From NCBI GenBank assembly GCA_012845835.1, contig JABAKD010000028.1, positions 7,505,632-7,569,631 on the forward strand: DNA of 64,000 nt. Direction: 5' to 3'. Positions within the stretch are counted from its first letter, which is position 1, and every line of letters begins with the position of its first letter. A program made the position numbers and the translations under genes. Positions 17,760 to 29,867 of this stretch are shown here, piece by piece. The notes under the pieces were generated by a model, which was given only the letters and a program-made list of their open reading frames with translations, was not told the origin of the DNA and did not search any database. The DNA comes from Undaria pinnatifida (lineage: Eukaryota; Sar; Phaeophyceae; Laminariales; Alariaceae).

Positions 17760-18040
17760 CAGAAGAAGCTTAAAAAACAACAGGCTTTCAATTATTCATG
17801 CCTTCCAAATACATCGCAGGGTTTTGAAAAAGCAAAAAAAGGGCTTTCAAAATAACAGGTTTCAGTTATCCATGCCTTCCAAATACATTGCAGGACTAGA
17901 TAAAGCAAAAAAAGAGCTTCAAAGTACTAGGCTTCAGTTATCGATCGATGCCTTCTCTAACTTCAAGATTAGACCAAGCAAAAAAGGAGCTTCAAAGCAA
18001 TAGGCTTCAATAACTCATTGCAGGATTAGATAAAAGCACC
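17760..18040. repeat. Tandem repeat, about 80-bp unit
   Basis: Three to four units share AGGCTTCA(A/G)TTAT, ATGCCTTCCAAATACAT and AAAGCAAAAAA(A/G)GAGCTTC. It is upstream of the Ran start. Confidence 0.65.
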
Positions 18041-18394
18041 ACCGCCTTCCTTTCCGTTTACGCGGAAACATCGAAACATCATCCATTCCACGAGCGTGCT
18101 CACCATGTATCGCTACCACCAGCACTACGAAATACACTCATGGTACGTACACCACCTATAACAGTCTAAATGTACCAGGTATCTGACAGTAAATAAGGGG
18201 GGCATGTTTCTATCCTGATGTTATCATGCCAACCATCACACGTCTGTTTGGCGAGCCCTCCCGGCATCCAAAAATGCATCCATCGTGAGTGCGAAGGTCT
18301 CAGGTACCGGTGGATCAGGATGCCAACTAGCACCAGGGTGTTTACAAGCAGATAACTGGTGTAGTACGGTCTATGCTTGGCTATCTGGGGGGAC

Positions 18395-18485
18395 CAGCAT
18401 CAATTGACGAGCGGAAAGCGCGAGGGCGTGAACAGGCAAAAATCGACGAAAACCGGCGAGCATAAAAAGCTGAAAAGTGGGAATG
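18395..18485 (+). repeat. Fragment of the tRNA-like interspersed repeat
   Basis: CAATTGACGAGCGGAAAGCGCGAGGGCGTGA-type sequence then AATCGACGA; matches the 3' part of the 25.7-kb copy. Confidence 0.35.
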
Positions 18486-18599
18486 CTTACACTCTTGCAC
18501 GATAAAAAGAAGACGCGTACCGGGGGGCAGAAGGGAAGACACCTGTGACAGGGCATGGCCAGAAGGTCAACCCGCTTACGGGTTGAGCTGGAGTAAACG

Positions 18600-18710
18600 T
18601 GATGATTGAAAAGAAAGAAAAAGAAAGAAAAAGAAAGAAAAAAAGGGAAAAAAAGAAGACAAAGAAAAAAAAAAAAAAAAACAAGGAAAACAAAAGAAAA
18701 AAAAAGAGCA
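18600..18710. repeat. Purine-only tract, (GAAA)n and poly-A
   Basis: AAAGAAAGAAAAAGAAAG grading into an A-rich tract; no pyrimidine-rich interruption on this strand. Confidence 0.85.
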
Positions 18711-18997
18711 ATCCCGTCATATGGGGGTACGGCTATTTGTATCAGCTTGCGTACGGATATATAACAGCAGTCAAGGTGGAAAAAGCAGTCCTCTCGGGGA
18801 TTTAGTATGGAACACCTTTCTGGTGCAAGCATTTATCATACATCGCCTTTCACGGTCTGGCTATTTTCAGCGGTCTTGTTGCATTCAACAGCCTTGCAGG
18901 CGCGTGTTGTAGGGCATACTCTAGACGTACCCGGGTATAATACACTCTAGGCGTACCAGGGTATAATACATACCCGGTGTGTTGTAGGGTATACTCT

Positions 18998-19140
18998 GTT
19001 GTTCTCACATGAACCCGCGCATAATCAAGTCCGTGGTCACAGGACAGGCTCCAGTCACTCTGGAGTGGTCGAATACCCCAGGGGAAAAACACAAACAAAC
19101 CAAAAGTGGCACACGCATATATCATAGCCGACGCACACTA
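18998..19140 (-). mobile_element. CAA-tailed interspersed repeat, partial
   Basis: GTTGTTCTCACATGAACCCG then ATACCCCAGGGGAAAAACAC and CACGCATATATCATAGCCG match the family. Confidence 0.5.
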
Positions 19141-19364
19141 TCTAGGTGTACCCGGGTATTACCAAGACAATCAAGGCTGGTACCCGGGCACAGCCAGAGA
19201 GTACCCTGTGCCTCCAAGTACATTACTAAACATACCCTTGCAGTCTAGCTTCTTTTAACGGCTAAAGGGTCAATGGCTGTGCAGTCCTCGACTGGTCGGC
19301 GCTATCATACGGGTATCGCTCATGGGACGGGGTGCGATAACCGCAACTAAGAAAATGATGGCCC

Positions 19365-19540
19365 TACCAGCCCAGCTGGAACACTCGAGGCTCTGGGTAA
19401 GCTTGTCGAAGGTGGATGCTAGCCTTTCGATTCGGCGATACGCTCGCCGTACCAGCCCAGCTGGAACATTCTGGGCTCTGGGCAAGCTTGTCGGAGGTGG
19501 ACGCTAGCCTTCCGATTCAGCGATGCGCTCGCCGTAACAA
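19365..19540. repeat. Tandem duplication, about 85-bp unit
   Basis: TACCAGCCCAGCTGGAACA through CGATTC(G/A)GCGAT(A/G)CGCTCGCCG occurs twice with few differences. Confidence 0.75.
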
Positions 19541-20414
19541 GATAAGATTGTACGTGATACGACGGAGGAAGATGTAAGCATCGCGGCTGTCGAGGACACA
19601 CGAGCGCGATGGTTCGATTTTCCGGATACAGGCAACACCACAACCGATTTCGCAACAGCGAAAAAAAAAGAGTTCGGGTTTTCCATTTGTTAGCGAAGGA
19701 TATACTTCAGCCGACCGACTCCTTCACGTTTTTACCACTCGACAGAAAAACAGCTCGCTCCCAGATTCGTGCAAAAAACAACAAAAAACTGCAGTCGAGA
19801 GTTGCCAATCAGTAGGTAAATAGAACATATATACGTGGTACCGTGATACCCATTCACAGGTCCACCGCACACGCCCGATCACCCACGCACCCAGTGCCCA
19901 TAAAAAATTCTTAAAAATATCGGAGGGGGGGCAGAGGGGGGGGGGGGGGGGGGGGAGGGGAGGGGGGGGCAAACGTCCCAGAGGCCACAGTCAACTCCAC
20001 CGAGGCAGAGCAACAACATCGGTGCCGCCTCTTCCGCAGTCCTTCTTGTCTTGTTTTTTTTTGGCGGCTTATTTCCTATTTTCGGTTGGGTTTATTGGCT
20101 CGTGTCTAGGGGAATTGTGTTTGGGATGTAGGCTGAAGATGGGGTTTGGAGAAGATTGCCTTGCGTGGAAGGGTATATTGCTGTACGAGGGAGAACAATA
20201 CGACCCGGCACCAGTCGCTCACCGCCGTATCGTCAGTCACAAGCAAAATATCGAAAACGGGGGGGGGGGGGGGGGGGCATACGCAAGCTTGGCGGACCAA
20301 TTCATTCCCGACGGAACGAAGAGGGGCAATTTGCGAAAATCGTGCGATTATACCCTTCTGGGACTAGAGTATATATTTTGGGAACGAACTCTACATTTCT
20401 TTTGATTGTCAAGA

Positions 20415-21212
20415 CCATTTCTTGTAGAGTCGGATTCGTCAGTCGAAAATGGAAAACGGCCGTTTTCGACTGAAGCCCAAATCGGGCTTTCTTACAAAGT
20501 CGAAAAAGGGCTTTTTCGACTCAACTTTTTTCGACCGAGTTTTCGGACTGGGGGATTCAGTCGAGAAACTTGACTTTTTCGACTGAATCTGTCAGTCGAA
20601 AAACTCGTCGAAAAAGTTTACACCTGTTTTTTTCAACCCATCGCATCGCTCATCCCACCACAAAACACACCCACACGCCCACACACCCATACCAGGTACC
20701 ACACAGCAGTATCATACAACAGCGCCGACGCTGCCTTGGCTATCACTGCTGTTGCTTCTCGCCGCAAGTCAGCGTGGCGCACTCCTAGCTCCGCTCGCCA
20801 GCCGCATGTATCACACGACAGCAGTAGCGCGCGTTATCGATGCCATTTTGCCAACAACGGCTACGCCTGCTGTAGCTTTGGCGGCTCTCGGCTGAGTGCA
20901 ACGCCACGAACGTAGTTTTGGCGGCTTTCGGCTAAGCCCAACGCCACCAACCCGCTTGGACGAAGGTTCGTCGCGCGTGTAGCACGCGTTGCTCGCGAGG
21001 AACGCGCGAAGCACAGAGCTGCCAACCGAGTTCCGAGCGCCATACAGCAGTACTCCCTCACACCAACCGCCTCTAGGAAGAGCACAAAAACAATAAAATC
21101 GACTCGACTGACGATAAGAAGGACCAGAAGAACCCAGTCGAAAAAAAGTCCAGTCAAAAAGGGCCGTTTTCGACTGGCGGAATCCGACTGTGTAAGAAAC
21201 GGCTCGACACAC
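20415..21212. repeat. Foldback element with clustered GTCGAAAA hairpins
   Basis: About 60 bp at 20415-20476 (CATTTCTTGTAGAGTCGG...) recurs inverted at 21151-21212. Next to the left arm, 20427-20620 holds a run of short palindromes built on AGTCGAAAA / TTTTCGACT, for example GTCGAAAAAGGGCTTTTTCGAC. The centre has a 45-bp tandem duplication near 20870-20960 (TTTGGCGGCT.TCGGCT). No transposase is visible. Confidence 0.55.
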
Positions 21213-23284
21213 CGGACATACGCGCACCACCCAACGTATAAACGCAGACACGACAAGTTATGTCTCAAAGCACCCAATTCTACCGCAGGAACAAAACAAT
21301 CCCAAGAGAGGGTCATGGGGACAAAACCTGCCGTCACTCTGTACTCTTACCAGCATTTACTATTAATACTGGACCAGGTTGAACCTGGGGGTACTGTGTT
21401 GTATCACATAATTTCAGTACTACACGAGGGCGGCAGGGGCTACTATTAATATTATCCTGGGAGCAGCACAAGAGTGGGTGGGCAGCCTCGAACGCGACGT
21501 GATATTGAATCTACGATGCACGCACTTTCGGGATCATCGCGTCTAGCTGGTAGCGAGGATCCCTCCTACGGTAGGCTAGTATGATACAACACGATCAAGA
21601 AATTTGAGATTGAAAATGAAACATCATGGAATTTGAAAGTGAAATCGAAAATGAGACTGAACTTGATAATTGAGATTGCAAGCTCAAATGGGGATTGAAA
21701 TTGAGGTCACCTGTACGCGGGCTTTGGAATTTAATTTGAGGTTGAAATCGCCGACTGGTGTACGCCAATGTACCATAGACCGCAAGGCACAACAAAAGCG
21801 AGCAAGGAATCGTAGCGGAACGAGCCAACCACGGGAGTCCATGGAAAAATTTCCGCAGGATTCCACCAGAATTAGCAATCACTTCCGTCCCCGTGCAAAT
21901 AGCGTTCCCGCGGTCCCACCCAATCAGTTCCGAAGATATCTCGGTTTACCATTCCCATCGAAATCGTTGCCGCGGGGTTCCTGATTTTGCATTCCCATTA
22001 AAACGATTTCCGTGGAAATATCTGTTTTCCGGTGGATTTTCCGTTTCCGTACCGTAAAATCTGAGGAAGAATCCCTTCCCAAAGTCCCGTCCAAACTAAA
22101 ACTGTTCACAAATACGATTCCCGCGGGAATTACTCCCGCACTAACCGCGTGCACGGGATCATTGCTCAGCGTTGTTTCCCCCTGTTTTGTTCTATATATT
22201 CAAACGCTTTGTTCAGTTCTATCACGTACCTGGCATATACGATGAAGAGCTCAACTCTACCCGGAAAGATTACATTCCGGGTGGCTATCTCCACCGAAAC
22301 TGACCCTCAGGGGACAGGCCGGGTCGACATACATACACACCCGTATACAACGGCAGCTTGCGCTGCCGGGGTTGTAACGAAGACCACTGATAGGGACAGC
22401 TTACGCTATACCTACAATGGGACCCGAAGGGTGCGCCAGCTAGCGTTGGGCTGCGAAAGCAACTGAGTTAAATCGACACACGACGCGTATGAAAATAGGT
22501 GGAAGTGTGGTGAGCTAAAGCTTTATTTTTCCCCATCCGCCGGAGGACAAAAAAAAAAAAAAAAAGATGAAGAGCTTACAGCCAACGTCAACGCACGTAC
22601 GTCTACTAGTATCCTTCCCGTGGCGGAGTGTGGAGCGTGGCACAGAACAGGTCCTACGGTAGTTCTTCGGTGTATTTCGTATTATTGCGTTTTTCGTTTT
22701 ACGTGTATCATAATGCTTTACTTATTGTTCTAATATGGTTGCCCTGTTTTCGAGGACATGGGGCGCTGTGTTTTGTGGGGGATGCACGACGGGGAATAAA
22801 AAAAACGGCCTTAGGTTGCAGAACGCATCTGTCGCATCCTTCCTATTGATGGGGTGCTTGCTGCTACAGTGTGGAGTCTGCAACAACGAAGAACAACGTG
22901 CTATGCTTCGCTCAGTTGTGTGTGGTGTCCATGTTCAGTTCAACTATTAGCAATGCGTTCGATGATCGCCTCACATCCGACGTCGAGACATACCAAGTAT
23001 CGCGCAAACACACCCGATCATGCGGTGGCTCATTCACGTTGGCGAAATTCTATGGTAAAACGTTTTCTGGGCAAAGTTTCCCGTGAATCCCCGTGGTGGC
23101 TATTTCCCGCAGTGGCCGGTTCCGCGGAATGGTTTCCCGTGATGGCTAACTAATCCCCACAGGAAAAGTTCCAGGAGAAAAAACGCTCCCGAGGACTGCC
23201 CTGATTCAACCGCTAATACAGGTGTTACCCGCCGAGTACCCATGGCCAACAAGCACGAGTCATTCATATTCAAACATACCCGGG

Positions 23285-23735
23285 TAGAGTACCCGATATC
23301 GCACATTGGAAACCCAGGGGACAACAAATTGTCATCCCCAAATTCACGTTCCCTGCGCAGTATTTCGGTATTCGTTTGCGGCGCGTTGGAAGTTGGGCCA
23401 GATCGATGGGGTTTTGAGAGCTCTCGCTTTCGTCCTCCGTCGGGGTACACCCCTGGCTGCCGGCATCCTGCTGCGTACTTCACATTGTACATACATCGAA
23501 GCCAAGCGATAATAGTACCCGATATTGCGTATTGGAAACCCCGGGGACAACAAATTGTCATCCCCAAGTTCACGTTCCCTGCGCAGTAGTTCGGTATTCG
23601 TTTGCGGCTCGTTGGAAGTTGGGTCAAGCCGACAGGGTTTTGAGAGCTCTCGCTTTCGGCCTTCGTTGGGGTAGATCCTTGTGTTGTGGCGTTGTACAAA
23701 CATCGAAGCCAAGCGATAGTATCATGATGGGGGGG
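23285..23735. repeat. Tandem duplication, about 228-bp unit
   Basis: GTACCCGATAT(C/T)GC(A/G), GACAACAAATTGTCATCCCC, TTTGAGAGCTCTCGCTTTCG and CATCGAAGCCAAGCGATA appear in order in both units. Confidence 0.75.
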
Positions 23736-24062
23736 GTTAACTGGTGTGAATTGTGTGCGTGGGAGATCATAATTCTGAGAAGGCTTCCTGGAGATTTTGC
23801 GCGCAAGACTAATACTGCCCCAGGGGACCTTACTTAGGTTGTCATCACCGGGGTTTCCGTGGTAACTATTGGCAACCCGGGTACCCGGGAACCAAATATC
23901 AAGCGGGTGTGAGGCGTTACTCGTACCCGTGACAGGGGGTATTGGCAGGCAGGGTAATAGTCGCGAGTACCCGGGAAATTGGCAACAGGGCACGAAACAC
24001 GTAGAAAATAAAGCCCGCGGCACTGCCCAAAACTCAAAAATAGCAACCAAATATTTTGGAAA

Positions 24063-24150
24063 AAAAACTTCTCAAAACGTCAGTTGTGACTTCGATAAAC
24101 TTAGGGTTGATACTCATCTTTGCAAGCTGTGTGATGGACACTTCGCCACA
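24063..24150 (-). repeat. Dispersed coding-like repeat with ITQLAKM, copy 2
   Basis: The minus strand encodes ITQLAKMSINPKFIEVTTDV; several residues are changed. Confidence 0.4.
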
Positions 24151-24584
24151 GAAATCCGCCACGTTCAAATAATTAAGGGCAAAGAGACTTTCTACCGTGC
24201 GACGGCGCCAAAAACGTTGGGGCTCCTTCCCACCCTCGCATGCCCGAATGAATCTCGGTGTCCTGCCCGGATGCCGGGGATCGCAAAAAAAACAAACCGA
24301 GGAACGGTCGAGTTTTTTACGTGTTTTTTCCTAAAAGGAACAAATCGAGGAACGGTCGAGGTTTTTATGCGTGTTTTTTTTTTTCACAATCCATACCATC
24401 CTCGGGAACAATTTGTAGCAGCAGCAACAGCTACAGCAGCAGCAGCTACAGCAGTAGTCGCAAAAGCAGCAGCAGCCAGTCGTGACAACGCTTCCTACCA
24501 ATACGCAGAGTTGATGAAAGTTGCAAAACATCCACGAGCGCGATTCCTCTACCAGGTAGACCTCAACAGCAGCATAACAACCCT

Positions 24585-24685
24585 TGGTAACCCCTTCTCG
24601 ACTGGAAACCCGTTTTGGGGGACAAAATTACTTGGGTTTAGTATAGGGAGGGGTTTGGGAGCTCTAAAGGGGTTAACAGCAGTTA
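24585..24685 (+). mobile_element. TTAA MITE, left-end fragment
   Basis: CTGGAAACCCGTTTTGGGGG, ACAAAATTACTTGG and GTATAGGGAGGGGTTTGG match the full copy at 38.7 kb. The terminal TTAACGCC is degenerate (GTAACCCC). Confidence 0.5.
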
Positions 24686-24945
24686 CTGCAAAAACGACCC
24701 CATACTAATTCCACGGAGTTTCTGCCGAAAAACGTGGGTGAAGTTAGTTCTACAAGGGGTAAAACTAACACCGGTGTCCTGTTGTCTGTTGTCCACCATC
24801 GTCAAAGCTTCTGCTGTATACCTGGTACGTAGTACCTAGTACTGGCCTACCGGTATTGCATTGCTCTCGCGTTACGCAAACAACGTTGTTCTAGAACGTT
24901 AGTCTACAGGCAGTAGGGGTCTAAGTACGTAACTGCTATACCTGG

Positions 24946-25011
24946 TTGTTCTCACATAGACTCGCATAATCAAGTCCGCGGTCACAGGACAGGCTCCAGT
25001 CACTCTGGTTG
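24946..25011 (-). mobile_element. CAA-tailed interspersed repeat, 3' fragment
   Basis: GTTGTTCTCACATAGACTCG through GGACAGGCTCCAGTCACTCTG. It is tandem with the next copy. Confidence 0.5.
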
Positions 25012-25300
25012 TTGTTCTCACATTAACTCGCACAATCAAGTCCGTGGTCACAGGACAGGCTCCACTCTGGAGCTGAGGAATACCCTAGGGAAAAAACACA
25101 AACAACCCAAGGTGGTACACGCATATATCACAGCTGACGCAATTTACACGCATATATCACAGCTGACGCAATTCATGCCTCCACCAGAAACATATAAAAG
25201 TGAAATCGGGACTCAGTCTACGATGTGCCAGGTCTATTACCTGGTGGTGCATACGTCTCATTACTCGCGCCTGGAAAAACCGACTATACCGCTTGCCACC
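25012..25300 (-). mobile_element. CAA-tailed interspersed repeat (SINE-like), long copy
   Basis: Read on the minus strand it matches 29010-29296 for about 285 bp and ends GTGAGAACAACAAC, a simple-repeat tail. A partial duplication of CACGCATATATCACAGCTGACGC lies inside. A second, shorter copy directly precedes it in tandem (24946-25011). No A/B boxes could be assigned. Confidence 0.55.
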
Positions 25301-25675
25301 CAAGAAAGACTACCACGTACATATATTACACGCAGTATCTATCATTACGCATACGCACGACAGACGCAAGTCAATTGGAAAAAATAAACAAAGAACAAAT
25401 AAGAAGAGAAAGGAAAGGAAAGAAAAGAGAAGAAAGCGAAAAAAAAAACGAAAAAGGAAAAAAGAACCAAGTACCGGCTATAGATACTGACGTCCTTAAA
25501 ACATTAAATACCTGGTATAAAATACTGCTGTGCTGTGCTGTACCTGGCATTATACGCGTACATACTCTGCACGAACACTGGGTGTACTGATGTCGTTGGG
25601 TAGACATAAACCACATTGGAAAGAACGGTTTGAAGTCAAGACAACAACAATACTCGTACTCAGATACGATAATCG

Positions 25676-25865
25676 CCGGTCGCCCCGGTGGCGTATCAGG
25701 TTATCCTCGAGCCCGGTGTAGGTCAATTTTGAGTTCGAATCCCCCCAAGTGCATACTCGTATAAATTCGTGGGGACTTTTCTTGCGAACAAATTGACTTG
25801 CGGATAGCGCGAGAGCGTGAGTTCGCAACACTCGATGAGAAATCGACGAGCAGTGGGATTGCTGA
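25676..25865 (+). repeat. tRNA-like interspersed repeat
   Basis: It contains GAGTTCGAATCC, resembling a pol III B box, and an upstream GGTGGCGTATCAGG, a possible A box. Its distal part (AATTGACTTGCGGATAGCGCGA) recurs at 18395-18480. The cloverleaf does not fold, so it is not a functional tRNA. Confidence 0.35.
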
Positions 25866-25867
25866 AC

Positions 25868-25951
25868 CCCTCTAGAGCCCTCAAATCCCACCCTATACTA
25901 ACTTGAAGCAAATTTGTCCCCCAAAAGGGTTTCCAGTTCTAAAGGCGTTAA
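25868..25951 (-). mobile_element. TTAA MITE, right-end fragment
   Basis: CCCACCCTATACTAACTTG, GTCCCCCAAAAGGG and TTTCCAGTTCTAAAGGCG end in TTAA (25948-25951). It abuts the tRNA-like repeat at 25676-25865, suggesting one inserted in or beside the other. Confidence 0.55.
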
Positions 25952-26039
25952 GCGATAAAAATTGAAGGCAAGAACCGGGGGGAACAAGGGACGACACCTG
26001 TGACCACGGCATGTCCTAGTCCAGAAGCTTGAAAAAAGA

Positions 26040-29000
26040 AGTGTGCGAAAAAAAATAAAAAATGATACGAGTACTGGTGGTACAAGCTTTGAGCTCTCGT
26101 ACTCGTACTGGTGCTGCTGGCCGCTCAAGAGGTGGAGGATATCGAAAATTGCTACTCGTGGAAGATACGAAACTGTGCCTGGTACGTAATTTACACGAAA
26201 ACAGGTCAAGAATTTCCTTCGATCTGCACAACGTAGCGCAACGACAACAAACAACAGGGGCGCGCCACGTACTCGTCTTGATGAGAGAGGTATTCTGGTA
26301 TTTGTTTAGAAATGTAGAAGATAGCTTCGTACTCGTGCAGCGAGCATCGAGTATCGTAAGCAACGACGCGAATCGGGAAGCAGCAGCTCGCAGCACCGCC
26401 ACGAACGTTCAAAGTACAACAGTACAACTCTCGTCCTACATGGCAGTCGTACCACTCCTGTTTTTGCTATTTGCGGCGGCAGTCGATTCGACACTAAGCA
26501 ACACTCTGAAGCGCGCCGAGCAAGCCCATTCAGAGCTCAACGCCAAGGAAAGGGAAAGAAGAAAGGGGGGTGGGCTGTTTGCTGAGAATGCTCAATCTCA
26601 AAAGGGCAGGATTGACATTACCAACATCACAGCGAAAAAATCTAAAAGGCGCTCGTGAACCAATAGAGGTGCATGTGAAATTGAGTTCGAATACACCAGT
26701 ACGAGAGGCTACGTACTGCTACTGCTGTGCCTTTGTGTTGGGTGGTCAAGATCATAGGACCAGGCCGCAGCTGCAGTTGATTCGTCGTCTTGTGGCTTCA
26801 CCGAAACAAAAACGTATTCTGACCCATTTCGAAACAAACACCGAAAATTAGCGAAAATAGATAGCGAAAATAAAAACTCGTTCTCTGTCTGGTATATTTC
26901 GACAGGTGGTGGCTGAAAATATCAAAAATTACAAAAAATGTGATACTCGCACGAGAATCCTGTGTGTGGAGAGTGGAGAGAATGCCGCAATTGTTGTTAA
27001 GCGGCGCCGCGGGTGAAAGAGATATTAAAGAATGGCCATTCCCCACAAGCCTAGGTCGGCAGCGCAAGCGGGGGGTTGTGCCTCACTCAAGGGACTAAGG
27101 AGATGGCCTGAGAAAAGAAGAGAGGATTCCTTGAGAGAGCGAGACCGAGATTCGAAGTAGAGAGAAGCCGCCAAAAGTCAAAAATGGTAACCCAATCAAT
27201 CAATGGCCACGGCGCCCTATATACATGCCGTTTTAGGTACAATTAAGGAGCTAACCCAACCCAACATCTATTCTGTCCCGATCGATTTGGCTTCAGGCTA
27301 CAGCCACCGCAGATGATTTATCTCGCAGAAAAACGACCGGGGCGAGGCCAGGCGCGCCGGCCCATGTATTTGCCTCCTGTCAACATGTTCTCGACTGCCT
27401 TGCCTCGCCGGCTGAGCAAACACACAAAGCACACAAAATATCATTACACAATACAGGTGCGAAAACAGACAAAAGCAACCAGCCTGCCCATAGGTAGGCC
27501 TTGGTCTATGACGCTCACCATGGTGAACCTTTCGCCCTTTCGGAAGAGAGGGGGTGCCTTTGAAAGAGGATATCGCGGCCTCTCTGCGACGCGTCCTGGT
27601 TCAAGCTTCCTCCTTCTCTTCTCTCCCTTTTCTCTGTGCCTCAAGCCAGTGCTGGTGTGTTTGGGTCGTGTCGTGTCGCCGCGAACGAACGGGGTTGTAA
27701 AACCGACGGAAAGGCATTACCGACCACGGCTCGGCCAATCACAGCGTCCTGATCCAAAACTCCATTTTTTTAGTTTTTAAATGTTTCAAATACGTCAGCT
27801 GTAGAGGACACGTCGGCCACTAGCATTGTTTTCGGCTGTATTTTTCAATTTTGAATTTTTGTTCTATGTCCGTAAATATAATAGCCTTTTAAATATTATT
27901 ATGAATATCAATCGGTACTTAATTGACGTACAATTGATAAGGTTTTACAATCTCGGCTCGTGACTGACTGTTTGTATATCGTGTACAAGATGCGCTGCTG
28001 CCGCTGCTGCTCAGCCTGTGCCTGACCCCCGAGTCGGTCGATAACGTCCTAGCTGGGTCAGATCCTTGATTCTACAAGCGCCCAGGTGGAAACTTCACGA
28101 CATTGTTCCCTAGCTGAGCTATTATTTTTGCGCAGATACGTCACAACGAATTTCACTCGCGGAGATGCGAGAGACTCCACGGACTTTACATTGCAGTTGT
28201 TGGGGGCTTGCTTACGATTGATGTGCAGCAGCAGCATGCTGCAGCAAATACGCACTGCTGCTGTTGGCCCTGCTGTTTTGGGATCGCGATCTTAATTCCT
28301 TCTGCCGGGTGCTGCCTGCGGCCTCTCTGGCCTCATTCAAAGCGCCCCCGCGCCCACGCAGAAATAAATGAATGTGATGCATGCAAAAGCGATGGGTGCA
28401 AGCAAGGATCATTCCTGATCATACCCCCGCCAATCCCCTGCGGGGGGGTGCGAGCGAAACAAGCACAGAGAAGTAGATACATGCCGACGACAGGGGGGAA
28501 AAGAATGACGAAGGCGGGACGGACACATATAGACTACCTGGTATACATATATACATACATAGAAGAAGTGATAGTTTGCAACGCAGTATCATAATGGAGT
28601 GCTCTCCGTGGAAGGATAGTTTATAGATTCGATGCGAAACCATGTATGTCATCATCATCATCATGGTTGAAGCAAGTTGAAGTGAAAAAAAAACCACGTG
28701 ATATTAGATCTGAGATGTCACATTCACGTCAAGGCCATCATAAATGGGAGATATTGCAGGTGACGGGTGACGATGATGGGACAAGGAGGACGCCGCTCTT
28801 GTGAGCTCTATCTTCTGAGCTCACCATAATAATAGGGTTGTACATCTTGCAATGAATGAGGCATTTTAGCCTCATCATTACGAGGTGTGGGGGTATCTTT
28901 AGCCTCGTTTTCGTTTGTTTCGAATAGCCGCATCGTCGATCCCCAATTTTCATTTCTGGATGTTTTGTTGACATCCTTTGATTGCCATGTATGTGATCTG
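26040..29000. other. Gene-poor interval
   Basis: A plus frame 26062-26658 contains MAVVPLLFLLFAAAVDS, which would pass as a signal peptide if an exon began at 26440; nothing downstream supports it. The rest is AT-rich with no recognisable motif except the RT-like fragment near 27.3 kb. Confidence 0.3.
27270..27320 (+). pseudogene. Possible reverse-transcriptase motif fragment
   Basis: One frame reads YSVPIDLASGYSHRR then a stop, recalling the V-I-D-L-A-S-G-Y motif of Ty3-type RT. It is only about a dozen residues with no continuation, so it is weak. Confidence 0.2.
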
Positions 29001-29009
29001 CATCTATCT

Positions 29010-29296
29010 ACGACTATTCAGGGTGGCCTAAAGCAGCTATAGTCGCTTTTTCCAGGCGCGAGTAGTAAGACGTATGCACCGGTATGGACCTGGCACATCG
29101 TAGGCTGACTCCCGATTTCACTTTTTTCATATGTTTCTGGTGGTTGGAGGCATGAATTGCGTAAGCTGTGGTATATGCGTGTACCACCTTTGTTTGGTTT
29201 GTTTGTGCTTTTCCCTGGGGTGTTCCTCAAGCTTCAGAGTGACTGGAGCCTGTCCTGTGACCACGGATTTGGTTATGCGAGAACAACAACAACAAT
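29010..29296 (+). mobile_element. CAA-tailed interspersed repeat (SINE-like), long copy
   Basis: It runs from GGTGGCCTAAAGCAGC through CCTGTCCTGTGACCACGG to a (CAA)n tail at 29283-29296. It is in inverted orientation relative to the 25.0-kb copy. Confidence 0.55.
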
Positions 29297-29483
29297 GTAA
29301 TGGAGTGCTCTCCGTAGAAGGATATACTTTTTAGATTTGACGTGAAACCATGTCATGGTTGAAGTGAAAAACCACGACGTACGTGATATTATGTCACATT
29401 CACGTCAAGGCCATCATAGGTGGGCGATAATGTAAGTAAGTGACGATTATGGAACAAGCAGGACGCCCTTCGTCTCACTACTC

Positions 29484-29867
29484 TGTTATAAGGCTTAGTT
29501 TGGGTATAATAAGCTATTGGTTAACCTTTTGCAAGTGGTCAAACAGACTAATACCCCACTAGTACCTTAACAAATGGCGTCGTCGACAGACCATAGTTTG
29601 TTTGGGTCGTGGGTTCAAGTTCCACATCCACCATAACATACTTTATCAGACTTTCCTCATGTCGAACTTGAAAAATACTCTCCCCGGTATACCCAGGATA
29701 TAAACGGCTTGGATATATTGTCAGGTCCGCCCGTACATCCGGCCGACCTGCTATCCCACCGTTTCAGGGGGGAAGAGTGTCATGAGGCTTAGTTTGGGTA
29801 AGCTATTATTATTGGTTAACCTTTCGCAAGTGTTCAAACGTACTAATACCCCACTAATACCTTAACA
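29484..29867 (-). mobile_element. Miniature terminal-repeat element (TRIM-like), 384 bp
   Basis: Direct terminal repeats of about 90 bp (29778-29867 and 29484-29572) start TGTTAAGGTA on the minus strand. The distal copy ends ATAACA and the proximal one ATGACA. The 205-bp interior has no ORF. It holds, on the minus strand, TGGTGGATGTGGAACTTG (29615-29632), complementary to a tRNA 3' end including CCA, as expected of a primer-binding site. However, that site is about 145 bp inside rather than next to the repeat, so the interior may be a nested LTR end. Confidence 0.5.

Larger units (their letters stand above)
18710..24940. other. Gene-poor interval
   Basis: Outside the listed repeats it holds G runs (19922-19970, 20261-20277) and a GAAATTGA-rich stretch at 21600-21720. 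The frames at 22.0-22.9 and 23.1-24.7 kb overlap tandem duplications and show no conserved motif. Confidence 0.4.

Noticed and set aside
25676..25760. tRNA gene with GAGTTCGAATCC T-loop
   Set aside because: Acceptor and T stems do not pair and part of the sequence recurs elsewhere; better explained as a tRNA-derived repeat.
26440..26655. Secreted protein starting MAVVPLLFLLFAAAVDS
   Set aside because: A plausible signal peptide, but the frame has no conserved continuation, no donor could be justified, and there is no homology.
29574..29634. tRNA gene ending ...CATCCACCA
   Set aside because: Only the T arm and 3' acceptor strand are present with no matching 5' half; the minus-strand reading as a primer-binding site is more likely.
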